A stretch of DNA of 64,000 bases, taken from contig NZ_JAAOXM010000011.1 in NCBI RefSeq assembly GCF_011605345.1, positions 124,001 to 188,000 of the forward strand. The letters run 5' to 3'. The DNA is from Burkholderia sp. D-99. Its GTDB lineage: Bacteria; Pseudomonadota; Gammaproteobacteria; Burkholderiales; Burkholderiaceae. Position numbers and translations under genes: made by a program. Below are positions 42,503 to 50,870 of this stretch, in pieces; position 1 is the stretch's first letter; each line of letters begins with the position of its first letter. The notes below the pieces were generated by a model, which searched no databases, had not been told where the DNA came from, and was given only the letters and a program-made list of their open reading frames with translations.

Positions 42503-43801
42503 ATGAAACGCAAGTCCCTGTTTGCAATCTCGGCCGCCGCGATCGTCGCGGCCGCTGCCCTCGTCCCGGTCCTGTGGCCGGGCAACGACACGCTGCACGG
42601 CGCTTCCGCCGTCGCGGCCACGCCGGCCGACCAGGCCGCGCTGATCAAGAAGGGCGAGTACCTCGCGCGCGTCGGCGACTGTATCGCTTGCCACACCGTG
42701 CGCGGCGGCAAGTCGTTCGCGGGCGGCCTGCCGATGGCAACGCCGTTCGGCACGATGTACACGCCGAACATCACGCCGGACGATCAGGCCGGCATCGGCA
42801 AGTGGACGTCGGACGACTTCTACCGCGCGATGCACACGGGTCGCTCGAAGGACGGCAGCCTGCTCTACCCGGGCTTCCCGTTCGCGAGCTACACGAAGGT
42901 CACGCGCGCTGATTCGGACGCGATCTACGCATACCTGCGCTCGGTCGCACCGGTGTCGGTGCCGAGCCGTCCGCACGAACTGAAGTTCCCGTTCAACAAC
43001 CGCAACCTGCTGATCGGCTGGCGCACGCTGTTCTTCAAGGAAGGCGAGTACAAGCCGGATCCGACGAAATCGGTCGAGTGGAACCGTGGTGCTTACCTCG
43101 TCGAAGGCCTCGGCCACTGCTCGATGTGCCACACGTCGATCAACATGATGGGCGGCCCGGTGAGCTCGTCGGCGTTCGCCGGCGGCCTGATCCCGCTGCA
43201 GAACTGGTATGCGCCGTCGCTGACGAACGACAAGGAACTCGGCCTCGGCGACTGGCACGTGCAGGAGCTGTCCGACCTGCTGCAAGCCGGCGTGTCGCAC
43301 AAGGGTGCGGTGTTCGGCCCGATGGCGGACGTGGTCCACAACAGCCTGCAGTACATGAGCGACGAAGATACGCGCGCGATGTCGACGTACCTGAAGTCGA
43401 TCCCGCAGAAGGCTGAAGCGCCGAAGAACATGCAGTACGAGCCGTCGAAGCAGTTCGGCAACGCGCTGTTCGACCAGGGCAAGAAGATCTACGCGGACAA
43501 CTGCGCGACCTGCCACGCCGAAACCGGCGCCGGCAAGCCGCCTGCTTATCCGCCGCTCGCGGCCAACCACTCGATCATGATGGAATCGGCGGTCAACCCG
43601 ATCCGCATGGTGCTGAATGGTGGCTATCCGCCGAGCACGTTCAAGAACCCGCGTCCGTACGGCATGCCGCCGTTCGCGCAGTCGCTGTCGAACCAGGAAG
43701 TCGCAGCAGTGGTAACGTACATCCGGATGTCGTGGGGCAACAACGGTACGCCGATCTCGCCACAACAGGTGAGTGACCTGCGTTCCGCGCCGCTTGACTA
43801 A
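42503..43801 (+). CDS. Triheme c-type cytochrome (alcohol/gluconate dehydrogenase cytochrome subunit-like)
   Basis: A 432-residue membrane-anchored or periplasmic protein. An N-terminal hydrophobic stretch (about 7-25) is followed by three haem motifs: CIACH at 60-64, CSMCH near 211 and CATCH near 334. This three-haem layout is that of cytochrome subunits of PQQ alcohol dehydrogenase and flavin gluconate dehydrogenase. No dehydrogenase gene is adjacent, so it may take electrons from a distant partner. It is the second gene of the cytochrome pair and ends in a strong terminator. Confidence 0.92.
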   Translation: MKRKSLFAISAAAIVAAAALVPVLWPGNDTLHGASAVAATPADQAALIKKGEYLARVGDCIACHTVRGGKSFAGGLPMATPFGTMYTPNITPDDQAGIGKWTSDDFYRAMHTGRSKDGSLLYPGFPFASYTKVTRADSDAIYAYLRSVAPVSVPSRPHELKFPFNNRNLLIGWRTLFFKEGEYKPDPTKSVEWNRGAYLVEGLGHCSMCHTSINMMGGPVSSSAFAGGLIPLQNWYAPSLTNDKELGLGDWHVQELSDLLQAGVSHKGAVFGPMADVVHNSLQYMSDEDTRAMSTYLKSIPQKAEAPKNMQYEPSKQFGNALFDQGKKIYADNCATCHAETGAGKPPAYPPLAANHSIMMESAVNPIRMVLNGGYPPSTFKNPRPYGMPPFAQSLSNQEVAAVVTYIRMSWGNNGTPISPQQVSDLRSAPLD

Positions 43802-43819
43802 ATAACGCGTGACGCAAAC

Positions 43820-43863
43820 GGGGCGCGGCTGCGGGAAACCGCAGCCGCGCCCCTTTGCTTTTT
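43820..43863 (+). terminator. Strong Rho-independent terminator after the cytochromes
   Basis: A perfect 15-bp GC stem (43820-43834 with 43839-43853) closed by a GAAA tetraloop and followed by TTTGCTTTTTG. Confidence 0.93.
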
Positions 43864-43928
43864 GCGACGCCAGTCCCCGCGCGGGCCGCGCGAGGTGTCG
43901 CCGATCATAAAACTCAAGAGTGGTATCT

Positions 43929-45383
43929 ATGTCTTTCGAATCTCTCGGCCTGGCCGAACCGCTGGTCAAGGCGGTCAACGAGCTCGGCTACACGTCGCCG
44001 ACTCCGATCCAGCAGCAGGCGATCCCTGCCGTCCTCGGCGGCGGCGACCTGCTCGCCGGCGCGCAAACTGGCACCGGCAAGACCGCCGGCTTCACGCTGC
44101 CGATCCTGCAACGCCTGCACACGTTCTACGCGGACAACCGCAGCGCGAAGCGCGCCGTGCGCGCCCTGATCCTCACGCCGACGCGCGAACTCGCCGCACA
44201 GGTCGAGGAAAGCGTCCGTGCCTACAGCAAGTACCTGAAACTGCGCTCGGCCGTGATGTTCGGCGGCGTCAGCATCAATCCGCAGATCGATGCGCTCAAG
44301 CGCGGTGTCGACATCGTCGTCGCGACGCCGGGCCGCCTGCTCGATCACATGCAGCAGAAGACCATCGATCTGTCGAATCTCGACATCCTCGTGCTCGACG
44401 AAGCCGACCGGATGCTCGACATGGGCTTCATCCACGACATCAAGCGCGTGCTCGCGAAGCTGCCGCCGCAGCGCCAGAACCTGCTGTTCTCGGCCACGTT
44501 CTCCGACGAGATCAAGGCGCTCGCCGACAGCCTGCTCGACTCGCCCGCGCTGATCGAGGTCGCACGCCGCAACACGACCGCCGAGAGCGTCGCGCAGAAG
44601 ATCCACCCGGTCGACCGCGACCGCAAGCGCGAACTGCTCACGCACCTGATCCGCGAACACAACTGGTTCCAGGTGCTCGTGTTCACGCGCACGAAGCACG
44701 GCGCGAACCGGCTTGCCGAGCAACTGACGAAGGACGGCATCAGCGCGATGGCGATCCACGGCAACAAGAGCCAGTCGGCCCGCACGCGCGCACTGGCGGA
44801 GTTCAAGAACAGCACGCTGCAGGTGCTCGTCGCGACCGATATCGCCGCGCGCGGGATCGACATCGACCAGTTGCCGCACGTCGTCAACTTCGACCTGCCG
44901 AACGTGCCGGAAGACTACGTGCACCGGATCGGCCGCACCGGCCGCGCAGGCGCGACCGGCGAAGCCGTGTCGCTCGTGTGCGTCGACGAAAAGCAGCTGC
45001 TGCGCGACATCGAGCGGCTGATCAAGCGCGAGATTCCGCAGGAAGTGATCGCGGGCTTCGAACCCGATCCGAACGTGAAGCCGGAGCCGATCCAGCAGCG
45101 CCGCGGTCAACAGCAGCCGCGTGGCGGTGGCGGTGGTGGCGGTGGTGGTGGCGGCAATCGCCAGCCGCGTGCGGGCGGCTCAGGCCAGCCGGCCGCGAAA
45201 CGCGACGGCAACGCACAACCGAAGGCATCGCAGCAGAAAGCCGCGAAGCCGCGCACGCAAGGCGGCGCCGGCGGCAACGGCGGACGCCCGGCGGGCGGCG
45301 GCAACGGCGCGCGCCCCGCGAACGGCAACGCCGCGCACCCGAACCGCAACCGTTCGTCGCGCAGCGGCCAGCGCGGTCACTGA
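43929..45383 (+). CDS. rhlE: DEAD-box RNA helicase RhlE
   Basis: A 484-residue ATP-dependent RNA helicase. Motif I AQTGTGKT (45-52), Ia PTRELAAQ, motif II DEAD (157-160), motif III SAT, and motif VI HRIGRTGRAG are all present. The RhlE-type core (about 1-375) is followed by a 110-residue unstructured tail rich in Gly, Gln, Arg and Lys, including a run of 11 glycines near residues 401-411. RhlE remodels ribosomal RNA and mRNA. Its stop overlaps the end of the next gene on the opposite strand. Confidence 0.95.
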   Translation: MSFESLGLAEPLVKAVNELGYTSPTPIQQQAIPAVLGGGDLLAGAQTGTGKTAGFTLPILQRLHTFYADNRSAKRAVRALILTPTRELAAQVEESVRAYSKYLKLRSAVMFGGVSINPQIDALKRGVDIVVATPGRLLDHMQQKTIDLSNLDILVLDEADRMLDMGFIHDIKRVLAKLPPQRQNLLFSATFSDEIKALADSLLDSPALIEVARRNTTAESVAQKIHPVDRDRKRELLTHLIREHNWFQVLVFTRTKHGANRLAEQLTKDGISAMAIHGNKSQSARTRALAEFKNSTLQVLVATDIAARGIDIDQLPHVVNFDLPNVPEDYVHRIGRTGRAGATGEAVSLVCVDEKQLLRDIERLIKREIPQEVIAGFEPDPNVKPEPIQQRRGQQQPRGGGGGGGGGGGNRQPRAGGSGQPAAKRDGNAQPKASQQKAAKPRTQGGAGGNGGRPAGGGNGARPANGNAAHPNRNRSSRSGQRGH

Positions 45384-45883
45384 AGCCGCGCGGCCGCGCG
45401 CCGCAGGTGCTCGACCTGGCGTTGCCAGCGTTCGAGCACCGCGGCGCGCTCCCCTTCCAGCGTGAACGTGACGCCTGTCGCGAGACGCGCATAGCCGACC
45501 CGCTGCGCATCGCCGTGCGCGATCGTCGCAGCGAATCCGGCCAGTCCGCCGAAGTCCCCTTCGAGCGGCTCAATCCTCATTTGCGCCTGAAAGAACGCAC
45601 CGTCCGCGACCAGCGTCAGCGCGGCCGTGCGCCGTTGCGTAATCGCGCGCGCCGCACGCGATTGCGGCCAGAGCGCGAGCAGCAGCGTGCGCGCATCGTG
45701 CGCATAGATCTCGCCGACGCCGAGCAGCGTCGTGCGCAACTGGCCATCGTCGGTCGCGACAATCAGCGATGCGGCGAAGTCGGCATGACGCTCGAGCGCG
45801 GTGCCGTCGAACAGCGAGACGACGGCCGGCGGCCACGCATCGAACGTCCATTGTTCGAGCGCGTGGCGATGGGTATCGGTCAT
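45377..45883 (-). CDS. Conserved protein with flavin-reductase-like split-barrel features
   Basis: A 168-residue protein beginning MTDTHRHALEQWTFDAWPP. Text such as HADFAASLIVATDDGQLRTTLLGVGEIYAHDARTLLLALWPQSRAARAITQR has the arrangement of pyridoxamine 5'-phosphate-oxidase-like split barrels, where the Arg/Gln residues contact FMN phosphate. I am not certain of the family. Its stop overlaps that of rhlE by seven bases on the opposite strand. Confidence 0.65.
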   Translation of the reverse strand: MTDTHRHALEQWTFDAWPPAVVSLFDGTALERHADFAASLIVATDDGQLRTTLLGVGEIYAHDARTLLLALWPQSRAARAITQRRTAALTLVADGAFFQAQMRIEPLEGDFGGLAGFAATIAHGDAQRVGYARLATGVTFTLEGERAAVLERWQRQVEHLRRAAARLQ

Positions 45884-45953
45884 GATGGCGTGGCCCCGGT
45901 GGAAAGCGGATGAAGCAGCCGCAGCATACGCGCGACGGGCCGCGCCGCGGCGA

Positions 45954-46781
45954 TCAGCGCAGGAACACGTGCCGCGTGATCTTCGTGAGCGGATAGTGGA
46001 CGCCCGGCTGGATCTTCGCGGGCAGGTCGAGCGGCTTGAGCAGCATCTTCACGCACATGTCGGCCGACAGGTTGCGCCGCACGAGCCGGCTGATGCGCGC
46101 GGCACGCTCGCGGTTGTACTGGCTGTCGCCGACGCGATCCGGATAGCGGACCGCGAACACGTGGCGCAGCGCGATCTCGGAATCCTCGTTCTTGATTTCC
46201 ATCACGCGGCGCGCCAGCGCGCCGAGCACCGCGAGCCGGCCATTGCCTTCGAGCTGGTTGTACTTCTTGAAGAACTTGAAGAAGTGCTTGTAGTGACGCA
46301 CTTCGTCCGTGCGGATGTTGTCGGTGATTTCCTTCAGCACGGGCTCGTCCGAGCATTCGTTGATCGCGCGATAGAGCGTGGCCGTGCCCGTCTCGACGAC
46401 GCAGCGCGCGACCATCTCGAGTGCGCGGGTCTTCTCGAATGCCTCGACCTTGCAGGTCAACGAATACTCGGCGAAGAAATTCGCGAACGCGGTATCCCAG
46501 TCGAACTCGGGCCACACGTGCGCGATGTACGCCTTCAGCGCGCGCCCGTGCTGCAATTCTTCGTGCTCCCATGCATTGTTGAGCCATGCGGAGACTTCCG
46601 GATCGTCGTTGAAGAACTGGCTCAGATTGCTCGTGTAGAGATCCGAGCCGCTTTCGATGAACGACGACGCGCACAACAGCAGCAACAGATCCTCGTTCGC
46701 GGCGGCTCGCTGACGATCGATCCGGTTCAGGTCGATATCCTCGATTCGCCACGGCATCACATGCGTCGTTTTGGTGTCCAT
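45954..46781 (-). CDS. Ferritin-like di-iron protein of unknown role
   Basis: A 275-residue all-helical protein. Likely di-iron ligands: E in ASSFIESGSDLYTS, the pair EHEELQHGRALK, E in VVETGTATLY, and DEVRHYKHFF (D/E-x2-H). This ExxH pair is that of ferritin-like oxidases and hydroxylases such as acyl-ACP desaturase-type or MiaE-like proteins. Substrate unknown. A palindrome lies about 100 bases upstream. The start MDTKTTH is preferred; the frame is open upstream. Confidence 0.8.
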   Translation of the reverse strand: MDTKTTHVMPWRIEDIDLNRIDRQRAAANEDLLLLLCASSFIESGSDLYTSNLSQFFNDDPEVSAWLNNAWEHEELQHGRALKAYIAHVWPEFDWDTAFANFFAEYSLTCKVEAFEKTRALEMVARCVVETGTATLYRAINECSDEPVLKEITDNIRTDEVRHYKHFFKFFKKYNQLEGNGRLAVLGALARRVMEIKNEDSEIALRHVFAVRYPDRVGDSQYNRERAARISRLVRRNLSADMCVKMLLKPLDLPAKIQPGVHYPLTKITRHVFLR

Positions 46782-47045
46782 GGTGGTGCGCTCCCAGTCG
46801 TCGCGCGGGGGCCGGCCCATGCCTCCGGCACAGGCGCCAACCGACCCGCAGGCGGCGTTTTACTTGCGTTTATAGTGGATTGGTCCGGCCGAACCATGCT
46901 GGCATCTTAGCCGGACTTTGATGTTCGTGCTCCAGAGCACTGACCATACCCGACAAGCGCAGTTCCGCGGCGTCTGTTGCCGTTCGTTAGACGAGTCCTT
47001 CAAACCGCTTGCGCCCGCTCGACGATACGGGCCGCGGCAAACGAA
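46782..47045. other. Non-coding region upstream of the ferritin-like gene
   Basis: No gene is supported. It holds the promoter of the ferritin-like gene and a near-perfect palindrome at 46881-46896; a local drop in GC surrounds it. Confidence 0.45.
46881..46896. promoter_or_regulatory. Near-palindrome TGGTCCGGCCGAACCA
   Basis: The 16-bp element reads the same on both strands apart from one mirrored pair of mismatched positions. It is 100 bases before the ferritin-like gene, close to a TATAAA-like box on the minus strand (CTATAAACG). It looks like a dimer operator; the regulator is not known. Confidence 0.55.
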
Positions 47046-47071
47046 ACGGGCGGCCGTTCGGCCGCCCGTGA
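47046..47071 (-). terminator. Terminator after the gamma-glutamyltransferase gene
   Basis: A GGGCGGCC/GGCCGCCC stem with a GTTC loop, followed on the minus strand by TTTCGTTT, about 40 bases after the stop. A second small CCGGC/GCCGG hairpin lies at 47085-47098. Confidence 0.7.
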
Positions 47072-47108
47072 AGCACACGAAATGCCGGCGAAAGCCGGCC
47101 GCAATCGG

Positions 47109-48749
47109 TCAGAAACCTGCCGCCAGACCGTCGCGGCGGCTGTCGCTCGCGGCCACGTAGCCGCGCTCGCGATCGTCGCGATCGAGACGCCAGATGAACT
47201 GCCCCGAACCGAAATCCATGTAAGGATCGTCGATCGACTTGATCGTGTGGCCGCGTGCGGCCAGCGCATCGACGGTCGCGCGATTCATCGAGGCCTCGAC
47301 GTCGAGCGTGAAGTCGCGGTTGACCTTCCAGCGCGGCGCGTCACAGGCGGCCTGCGGTTGCTGCCCGTAGCCAAGCATGCGCACGACGGTCTGCAAGTGG
47401 CCCTGCGGCTGCATGTCGCCGCCCATCACGCCGAAGCTCATCACGGCCTCCGTGCGGCCGTCGACCTCCTCGGTGACGAATGCCGGGATGATCGTGTGGA
47501 ATGGCCGCTTGCCGCCCGCGACGACGTTCGGCGAGGCCGGGTCCATCGAGAAGCCGTGCCCGCGATTCTGCAGCGCGATGCCGGTGCCGGGCACGACGAG
47601 CCCCGAACCGAAACCCATGTAGTTCGACTGAATGAAGCTCACCATCATCCCGCGCTCGTCGGCCGCCGACAGGTAGATCGTGCCGCCCGAATGCGGCCGC
47701 CCGGCGCCGAAGTGCGTCGCGCGCGCGGGATCGATCAGCTTCGCGCGTTCGGCGAGATACGCGTCGTCGAGCATCTGCTCGGGCGTGACTTCCATCGCGC
47801 GCGGATCGGCGACGTAGCGATAAACATCGGCGAACGCGAGCTTCATCGCCTCGATCTGCAGATGCTGCGAGTCGACCGAATCGACTGGCCATTCCGTCAC
47901 GCCCGCGTGCTCGGCGATGCCGAGCGCGATCAGCGCAGCGATGCCCTGCCCGTTCGGCGGAATCTCGTGGATCGTGTGACGGCCGAAGCGCTTGCCGATC
48001 GGCTCGACCCATTCCGGCCGGTAAGCACGCAGGTCGGCCGCGGTCAGCGCGCCGCCGCCTTCGCGGGAGAACGCGGCAATACGCTCGGCGAGCGCGCCCT
48101 CGTAGAACGCGCGAGCGCCCTCCTTCGCGAGCGTGCGCAGCGTCTGCGCATGGCCGGGCAGGCACACGCGCTCGCCGACGAGCGGCGCGCGGCCGTGCGG
48201 CATGAAGGTCTCGGCGAAGCCCGGCAGCCCCTGCAATTCGGGCACGGCGGCCGCCCACTTGTGCGCGACGATCGGCGGGACCGCATAACCGCGCTCCGCG
48301 ATCTCGATTGCCGGTTCGAGCAGGTCCGCGAACGGCAGCGAACCGAACTTCGCATGCAGCGCTTCCCAGCCCGCGATCACGCCCGGTACGGTGACGGTAT
48401 CCCAGCCGCGCGTCGGCTTGTTCGCGATGCCGTTCGCCGCCTCGCCGTGGCGCTGGCGGAAATAGTCGACGTTCCACGCGGCCGGCGCGACGCCCGACGC
48501 GTTCAGCCCGGACAGCCGTTCGCCGTCCCACACGAGCGCGAACGCGTCGCCGCCGAGCCCGCACGACACGGGCTCAACGACCGTGATCGCCGCCGCCGCG
48601 GCCAGCGCCGCGTCGACCGCATTGCCGCCCTTCCACAGCATCCGCAGCCCGGCCTGCGCGGCGAGCGGATGCGACGTCGACACGACGTTGCGCGCGAACA
48701 CCGGAATGCGGGTCGTCGGATACGGGTTGTGCCAGTTGAAGCCTGTCAT
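47109..48749 (-). CDS. Gamma-glutamyltransferase family protein (Ntn hydrolase)
   Basis: A 546-residue protein of the GGT family. Autocleavage would occur before Thr357 in RPHSGGTIYLS, creating the small subunit that starts with the catalytic Thr. The large subunit has HPLAAQAGLRMLWKGGNAVDAALA near 27-50. No Sec signal peptide is visible (the ATG at 48749 starts MTGFNWHNP), so it may be a cytosolic member, some of which are acylases or oxamate-type amidohydrolases and not glutathione enzymes. Divergent from glpR. Confidence 0.9.
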   Translation of the reverse strand: MTGFNWHNPYPTTRIPVFARNVVSTSHPLAAQAGLRMLWKGGNAVDAALAAAAAITVVEPVSCGLGGDAFALVWDGERLSGLNASGVAPAAWNVDYFRQRHGEAANGIANKPTRGWDTVTVPGVIAGWEALHAKFGSLPFADLLEPAIEIAERGYAVPPIVAHKWAAAVPELQGLPGFAETFMPHGRAPLVGERVCLPGHAQTLRTLAKEGARAFYEGALAERIAAFSREGGGALTAADLRAYRPEWVEPIGKRFGRHTIHEIPPNGQGIAALIALGIAEHAGVTEWPVDSVDSQHLQIEAMKLAFADVYRYVADPRAMEVTPEQMLDDAYLAERAKLIDPARATHFGAGRPHSGGTIYLSAADERGMMVSFIQSNYMGFGSGLVVPGTGIALQNRGHGFSMDPASPNVVAGGKRPFHTIIPAFVTEEVDGRTEAVMSFGVMGGDMQPQGHLQTVVRMLGYGQQPQAACDAPRWKVNRDFTLDVEASMNRATVDALAARGHTIKSIDDPYMDFGSGQFIWRLDRDDRERGYVAASDSRRDGLAAGF

Positions 48750-48971
48750 CGGTGCCACCTCGTCGAAAGCTGAATGAACGCGCCACGCGCGCACCCGCGT
48801 GCGCGGGCAATCCGCCATTGCAGCGCGATCAGCGCAATCGCACAAATTCATTTGTCACATGAATCAATGCAATTTCCGCATGAATGGCGGGCAACCCGGT
48901 CGGCCGGGCCGGCCTAACGCCGTTGCCGCCCTTACAATACCCGCTCCGTCTCACGACACGACCATCGAGCC

Positions 48972-49751
48972 ATGACCCGAGATCCCCGCCTCACCCTCAA
49001 CGCGCGCCAGCAGGAACTGCTCGAATGGGTGCAGCGCGACGGCTTCGTGACCGTCGACGATCTCGCCGCGCACTTCGCGGTGACACCGCAGACGATCCGT
49101 CGCGACGTGAACTGGCTCGCCGACCTGAACCTGCTGCGCCGCTACCACGGCGGCGCGAGCCTGCCGACCAGCTCGGAGAACGTGTCGTACACGGCGCGCC
49201 AGCGGATGTTCCACGACGAGAAGCGGCGCATCGCGGCACTCGCGGCGTCGCACATTCCCGACCAGGCATCGCTGTTCATCAACCTCGGCACGACCACCGA
49301 GGAAGTCGCACGCGCGCTGAACCGCCACCACGGGCTGCACGTGATCACGAACAACCTGAACGTCGCGTCGATGATGAGCGGCTATCCCGACTGCGAGGTG
49401 CTGATCACGGGCGGCATCGTGCGGCCGTGGGACAAGGGCATCGTCGGCGAGCTCGCGATCGACTTCATCCGCCAGTTCAAGGTCGACTACGCGATCATCG
49501 GCACGTCGGCGATCGAGGCCGACGGCACGCTGCGCGACTTCGACACGCGCGAGGTGCGCGTGGCCGAGGCGATCATGCAGCATGCGCGCACGGTCTATCT
49601 CGTGACCGACCACTCGAAGGTCGGCCGCCCGGCACTGGTGCGTCAGGGCCACCTGAGCCAGGTGCACGCGCTCTTCACCGACAAGCCACTGCCGCCCGAG
49701 ATGGCCGACACGGTGGCCGCCGCCGGCACGCAGGTGTACGTCGCGGAGTGA
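48972..49751 (+). CDS. glpR: DeoR-family glycerol-3-phosphate regulon repressor
   Basis: A 259-residue DeoR-type repressor. The N-terminal HTH (RQQELLEWVQRDGFVTVDDLAAHFAVTPQTIRRDVNWL) matches GlpR, and the sugar-phosphate sensing domain has the motifs INLGTTTEEVARAL, NNLNVASMM, and VTDHSKVGR. It opens the glycerol regulon: glpD, glpK and glpF lie downstream on the same strand. TTCG-rich repeats before glpD are its likely operators. Two small genes lie between glpR and glpD. Confidence 0.92.
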   Translation: MTRDPRLTLNARQQELLEWVQRDGFVTVDDLAAHFAVTPQTIRRDVNWLADLNLLRRYHGGASLPTSSENVSYTARQRMFHDEKRRIAALAASHIPDQASLFINLGTTTEEVARALNRHHGLHVITNNLNVASMMSGYPDCEVLITGGIVRPWDKGIVGELAIDFIRQFKVDYAIIGTSAIEADGTLRDFDTREVRVAEAIMQHARTVYLVTDHSKVGRPALVRQGHLSQVHALFTDKPLPPEMADTVAAAGTQVYVAE

Positions 49752-50053
49752 CGGTTGCGATGCTGCACCGCACCTGAAACTTCAAGTGAAATCAAGAAGT
49801 TGGCGCTTCATGCGGACCGCTTGCGGCGGGCGTTCCTGTCAAACGGAAAATTAACGGGGCACGATTTGTCGTTGCCTGCGGGCTCGACTAGACTCCAGTT
49901 CCCCGGCCCGTTCGCCCGATCCGCCTGTGCCAGGGCGTGTGCGAACCGCAGGGCCGGCGAATACAGCTTTCCCCCCAAGCCATACCCCCCGGGGTATCGC
50001 GCGTCGGCGTGTGCGCCGGCCGCGCGGGCAGTCCGATTGCCATGGAGAGAACG
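49752..50053. other. Non-coding region with palindrome upstream of a small gene
   Basis: It has no supported gene. It contains the palindrome at 49982-49997 and the ribosome site GGAGAG at 50044-50049. Nothing else was found. Confidence 0.45.
49982..49997. promoter_or_regulatory. Perfect palindrome ATACCCC-CC-GGGGTAT
   Basis: The half-sites ATACCCC and GGGGTAT flank two C bases, 57 bases before the small gene at 50054. This is like operators of the CsoR/RcnR/FrmR/CstR family (TACCCC...GGGGTA), which sense copper, nickel, formaldehyde or sulfane sulfur. No such regulator gene lies within the window. Confidence 0.6.
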
Positions 50054-50251
50054 ATGCTGAGTCCGCATGAATTCGCCACGCTATTGCTTGTGAAGGACGC
50101 GCCTGATCAGCGCGACATGGATCGGGATGAACTGGACATCCTGCTCGAACAGCAGCTCGTTCGCCTGGAAGGGCTCGGCTCGGGGCGCAAATACTGCGTG
50201 ACCGAGAGCGGCGACGCCGCGCTGCGATCCATCAAATACCGCTATTCGTGA
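50054..50251 (+). CDS. Small hypothetical protein, 65 residues
   Basis: A 65-residue acidic protein starting MLSPHEFATLLLVKDAPDQRDMDRDELDILLEQQLV. The ribosome site GGAGAG lies just before the start at 50054; a second in-frame ATG 12 bases earlier would overlap it. The helix-rich text and the ESGDAALRSI turn look like a short winged-helix-type domain. Unknown family. The palindrome at 49982 is its probable operator. Confidence 0.7.
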   Translation: MLSPHEFATLLLVKDAPDQRDMDRDELDILLEQQLVRLEGLGSGRKYCVTESGDAALRSIKYRYS

Positions 50252-50339
50252 AATTCCGCTGTTCCTGACCTGACCGCGTGGCCTGATTCCCGGCCACGCG
50301 GTCGCTTCCGCTTGCTCCGCCCGCTCACCGCAGCCGGCT

Positions 50340-50708
50340 TCAACCGCCGCGCAGCGTCGGATCGACCGCCGCCCGCCAACTGATGGCCTGTGCGCGCGCA
50401 CCGTTGAAATACGCGATCCAGCCGGCACGCGCCGCCGCGTCGGGTGCCGCATAGTGCGTCGAAAGTTCGTTTACGAACGCACAGTAGTTCGCTTCGGTCA
50501 GCCCGCGATACCGTTTCGCCACGTACGCGTCGTACAGCGTCGAGTAGACCGGCTGCGCGTCCGCGCCCCAGTCGCGCGCCGCGCCGCCGCACGACGTCTG
50601 CAGGTCGACGAACGATGGCGCCCGCCAGTTGCCGGTGAGCGGCGGCATGCCCGCGCTGCACCCCGCCAGAAGGACGGCGCACGCGCCGGCCCACATCCCA
50701 ATACGCAT
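50340..50708 (-). CDS. Small lipoprotein of unknown function
   Basis: A 122-residue protein with a lipoprotein signal (MRIGMWAGACAVLLAGCSAG; Cys17 modified). Further cysteines (SCGGA, YCAF) may be paired. The mature text LYDAYVAKRYRGLTEANYCAFVNELSTHYAAP is helical. No family recognised. It is divergent from glpD, so the AT-rich region between them holds both promoters. Confidence 0.7.
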   Translation of the reverse strand: MRIGMWAGACAVLLAGCSAGMPPLTGNWRAPSFVDLQTSCGGAARDWGADAQPVYSTLYDAYVAKRYRGLTEANYCAFVNELSTHYAAPDAAARAGWIAYFNGARAQAISWRAAVDPTLRGG

Positions 50709-50779
50709 GATTCACCTCGCGAAACGGTCGATTCCGCCAGTATCGTCCGGGATCGCACGGCGCGCTACTGGCCCCGCTT

Positions 50780-50835
50780 TATCGAACTTTACTTTTTCGA
50801 TTTCGTTCGTTAAATTTCGAATTCGAACATTTTCT
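50780..50835 (+). promoter_or_regulatory. GlpR-like operator region before glpD
   Basis: An AT-rich block with repeated TTCG/CGAA words: ATCGAAC, TTTTTCGATTTCGTTCGTTA and the perfect 12-bp palindrome TTCGAATTCGAA (50816-50827). E. coli GlpR sites contain TTCG half-sites. glpD starts at 50871. Confidence 0.65.
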
Positions 50836-50870
50836 GTTCAACCATTTCCCTCAGACGATAAGGACAGCAG

